A DNA stretch of 7,063 bases from Alphaproteobacteria bacterium (GTDB lineage: Bacteria; Pseudomonadota; Alphaproteobacteria; Puniceispirillales; UBA1172), in contig JAGWAQ010000086.1 in the NCBI GenBank assembly GCA_021296375.1, forward strand, positions 549 through 7,611, in the 5' to 3' direction. Shown here piece by piece: positions 6,547 through 7,063 of the stretch; positions within the stretch are counted from its first letter, which is position 1; each line of letters opens with the position of its first letter. Made by a program: the position numbers and the translations under genes. The notes below the pieces were generated by a model. That model searched no databases. It was not told the origin of the DNA and worked only from the letters and a program-made list of their open reading frames with translations.

Positions 6547-6975
6547 TCAGGCGGATTGAGCCAGAAGACGCGCCAGTGCCGCTTCGCACATGCCGGCCTC
6601 GAGCCAGCCGCAGCCGGCGCAAAGCTCGCTCAAGTCACCTGATTTGACCTTGGCGGCGATACGGGCCTTCGCCGCGCCCCAGCTCAACTCATCCCCCGCT
6701 TTCAGTTCAAGCCGTTCGGCATGGCGGGCGTCGAGCGCGTCGATCTGCGCCTGTTTGGCGCAACCCTGCCCGCGGCGATGGGGGCAGGGCTGACAGATCA
6801 CATCAGCGGAAGTGGTGACGGTGATGACCGTGTTGTCGCCGCCCTGCTGGTGCAACCCTTTGGCCACCACCTCATCCATATTGGCGGTGAAAGCATCGTC
6901 ATAGCCTTTGCCCTGATAGCCAAGGGCACAGAGAAAATGATGGGGACGAAACGTCATGGGGGGCACTGGTGTCAA
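6547..6975 (-). CDS. DUF1284 family cysteine-rich protein, putative metal or iron-sulphur binder
   Basis: The 142-residue product matches the DUF1284 pattern: FRPHHFLCALGYQGKGYDDAF near the start, a central CQPCPHRRGQGC and a C-terminal LCAGCGWLEAGMC. The family is uncharacterised and has been suggested to bind iron-sulphur or another metal. Using the TTG start, cysteines fall at 16, 61, 64, 72, 119, 122 and 130; the last six form two CX2CX7C sets with identical spacing. The start is a judgement. The frame is open beyond the right edge and would add a hydrophobic N-terminus, but AAGGAG sits six bases before a TTG at 6975, and family similarity begins six residues later at MTFRPHH. An ATG start at 6957 is the other option. 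The protein is probably cytoplasmic if the short form is right. It converges on bioY, 75 bases separating the two stops. Function unknown. Confidence 0.85.
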   Translation of the reverse strand: MTPVPPMTFRPHHFLCALGYQGKGYDDAFTANMDEVVAKGLHQQGGDNTVITVTTSADVICQPCPHRRGQGCAKQAQIDALDARHAERLELKAGDELSWGAAKARIAAKVKSGDLSELCAGCGWLEAGMCEAALARLLAQSA

Positions 6976-6981
6976 TCGGGT

Positions 6982-6987
6982 CTCCTT
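6982..6987 (-). promoter_or_regulatory. Ribosome binding site favouring a TTG start for the DUF1284 gene
   Basis: AAGGAG on the minus strand lies six bases before the TTG at 6975-6973. The ATG at 6957 is 24 bases away with only C-rich sequence before it, and the further TTG at 7053 has no Shine-Dalgarno visible. This site therefore decides the start in favour of TTG 6975. Confidence 0.6.
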
Positions 6988-7063
6988 GCCCAAGCTTACG
7001 GTCAGCCCGGCCATGACGGCAATAAAAAAACCTGCCAATAATAAACGCCGCAAATAAGCCCGC

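Overview
This is a chromosomal stretch of a G+C-rich proteobacterium, most likely an alphaproteobacterium. The main evidence is the lysyl-tRNA synthetase: it is the class I type (HIGH and KMSKS-like motifs, Rossmann fold) and reads closely like the rickettsial/alphaproteobacterial enzyme. The class 2 quinone-dependent PyrD, the DinG/XPD-type helicase with a long N-terminal domain, and the lone BioY also fit. I cannot resolve the order. I see no mobile elements, CRISPR array, tRNA or rRNA.

Layout, left to right. The first ~180 bases hold the end of an unidentified plus-strand reading frame whose last 65 bases lie antisense to the end of pyrD. Positions 117-2842 (or 2914) hold a minus-strand pair, class I lysyl-tRNA synthetase followed by pyrD, joined by a 4-base ATGA overlap. 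A short AT-rich divergent intergenic region follows. It carries two perfect tandem copies of a 14-base unit, each containing the 10-base palindrome TATCTAGATA, next to candidate -10 elements for both directions. A 935-residue iron-sulphur DinG/XPD-family helicase runs rightwards from 2977. After an 87-base gap with a plausible sigma-70 promoter and a strong ribosome binding site comes bioY, the biotin-binding membrane protein of an ECF transporter. A clear intrinsic terminator closes bioY. A DUF1284 cysteine-rich protein then converges on it from the right edge.

The genes are housekeeping functions: translation (LysRS), pyrimidine synthesis (PyrD), DNA repair or replication (helicase) and vitamin uptake (BioY), plus one protein of unknown function. 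I see no new multi-gene system here. The points most worth a second look are the tandem palindromes between lysRS and the helicase, the degenerate exonuclease-like N-terminus of the helicase, the duplicated CX2CX7C pattern in the DUF1284 protein, and three start or end assignments where the longest open frame is probably wrong or doubtful.
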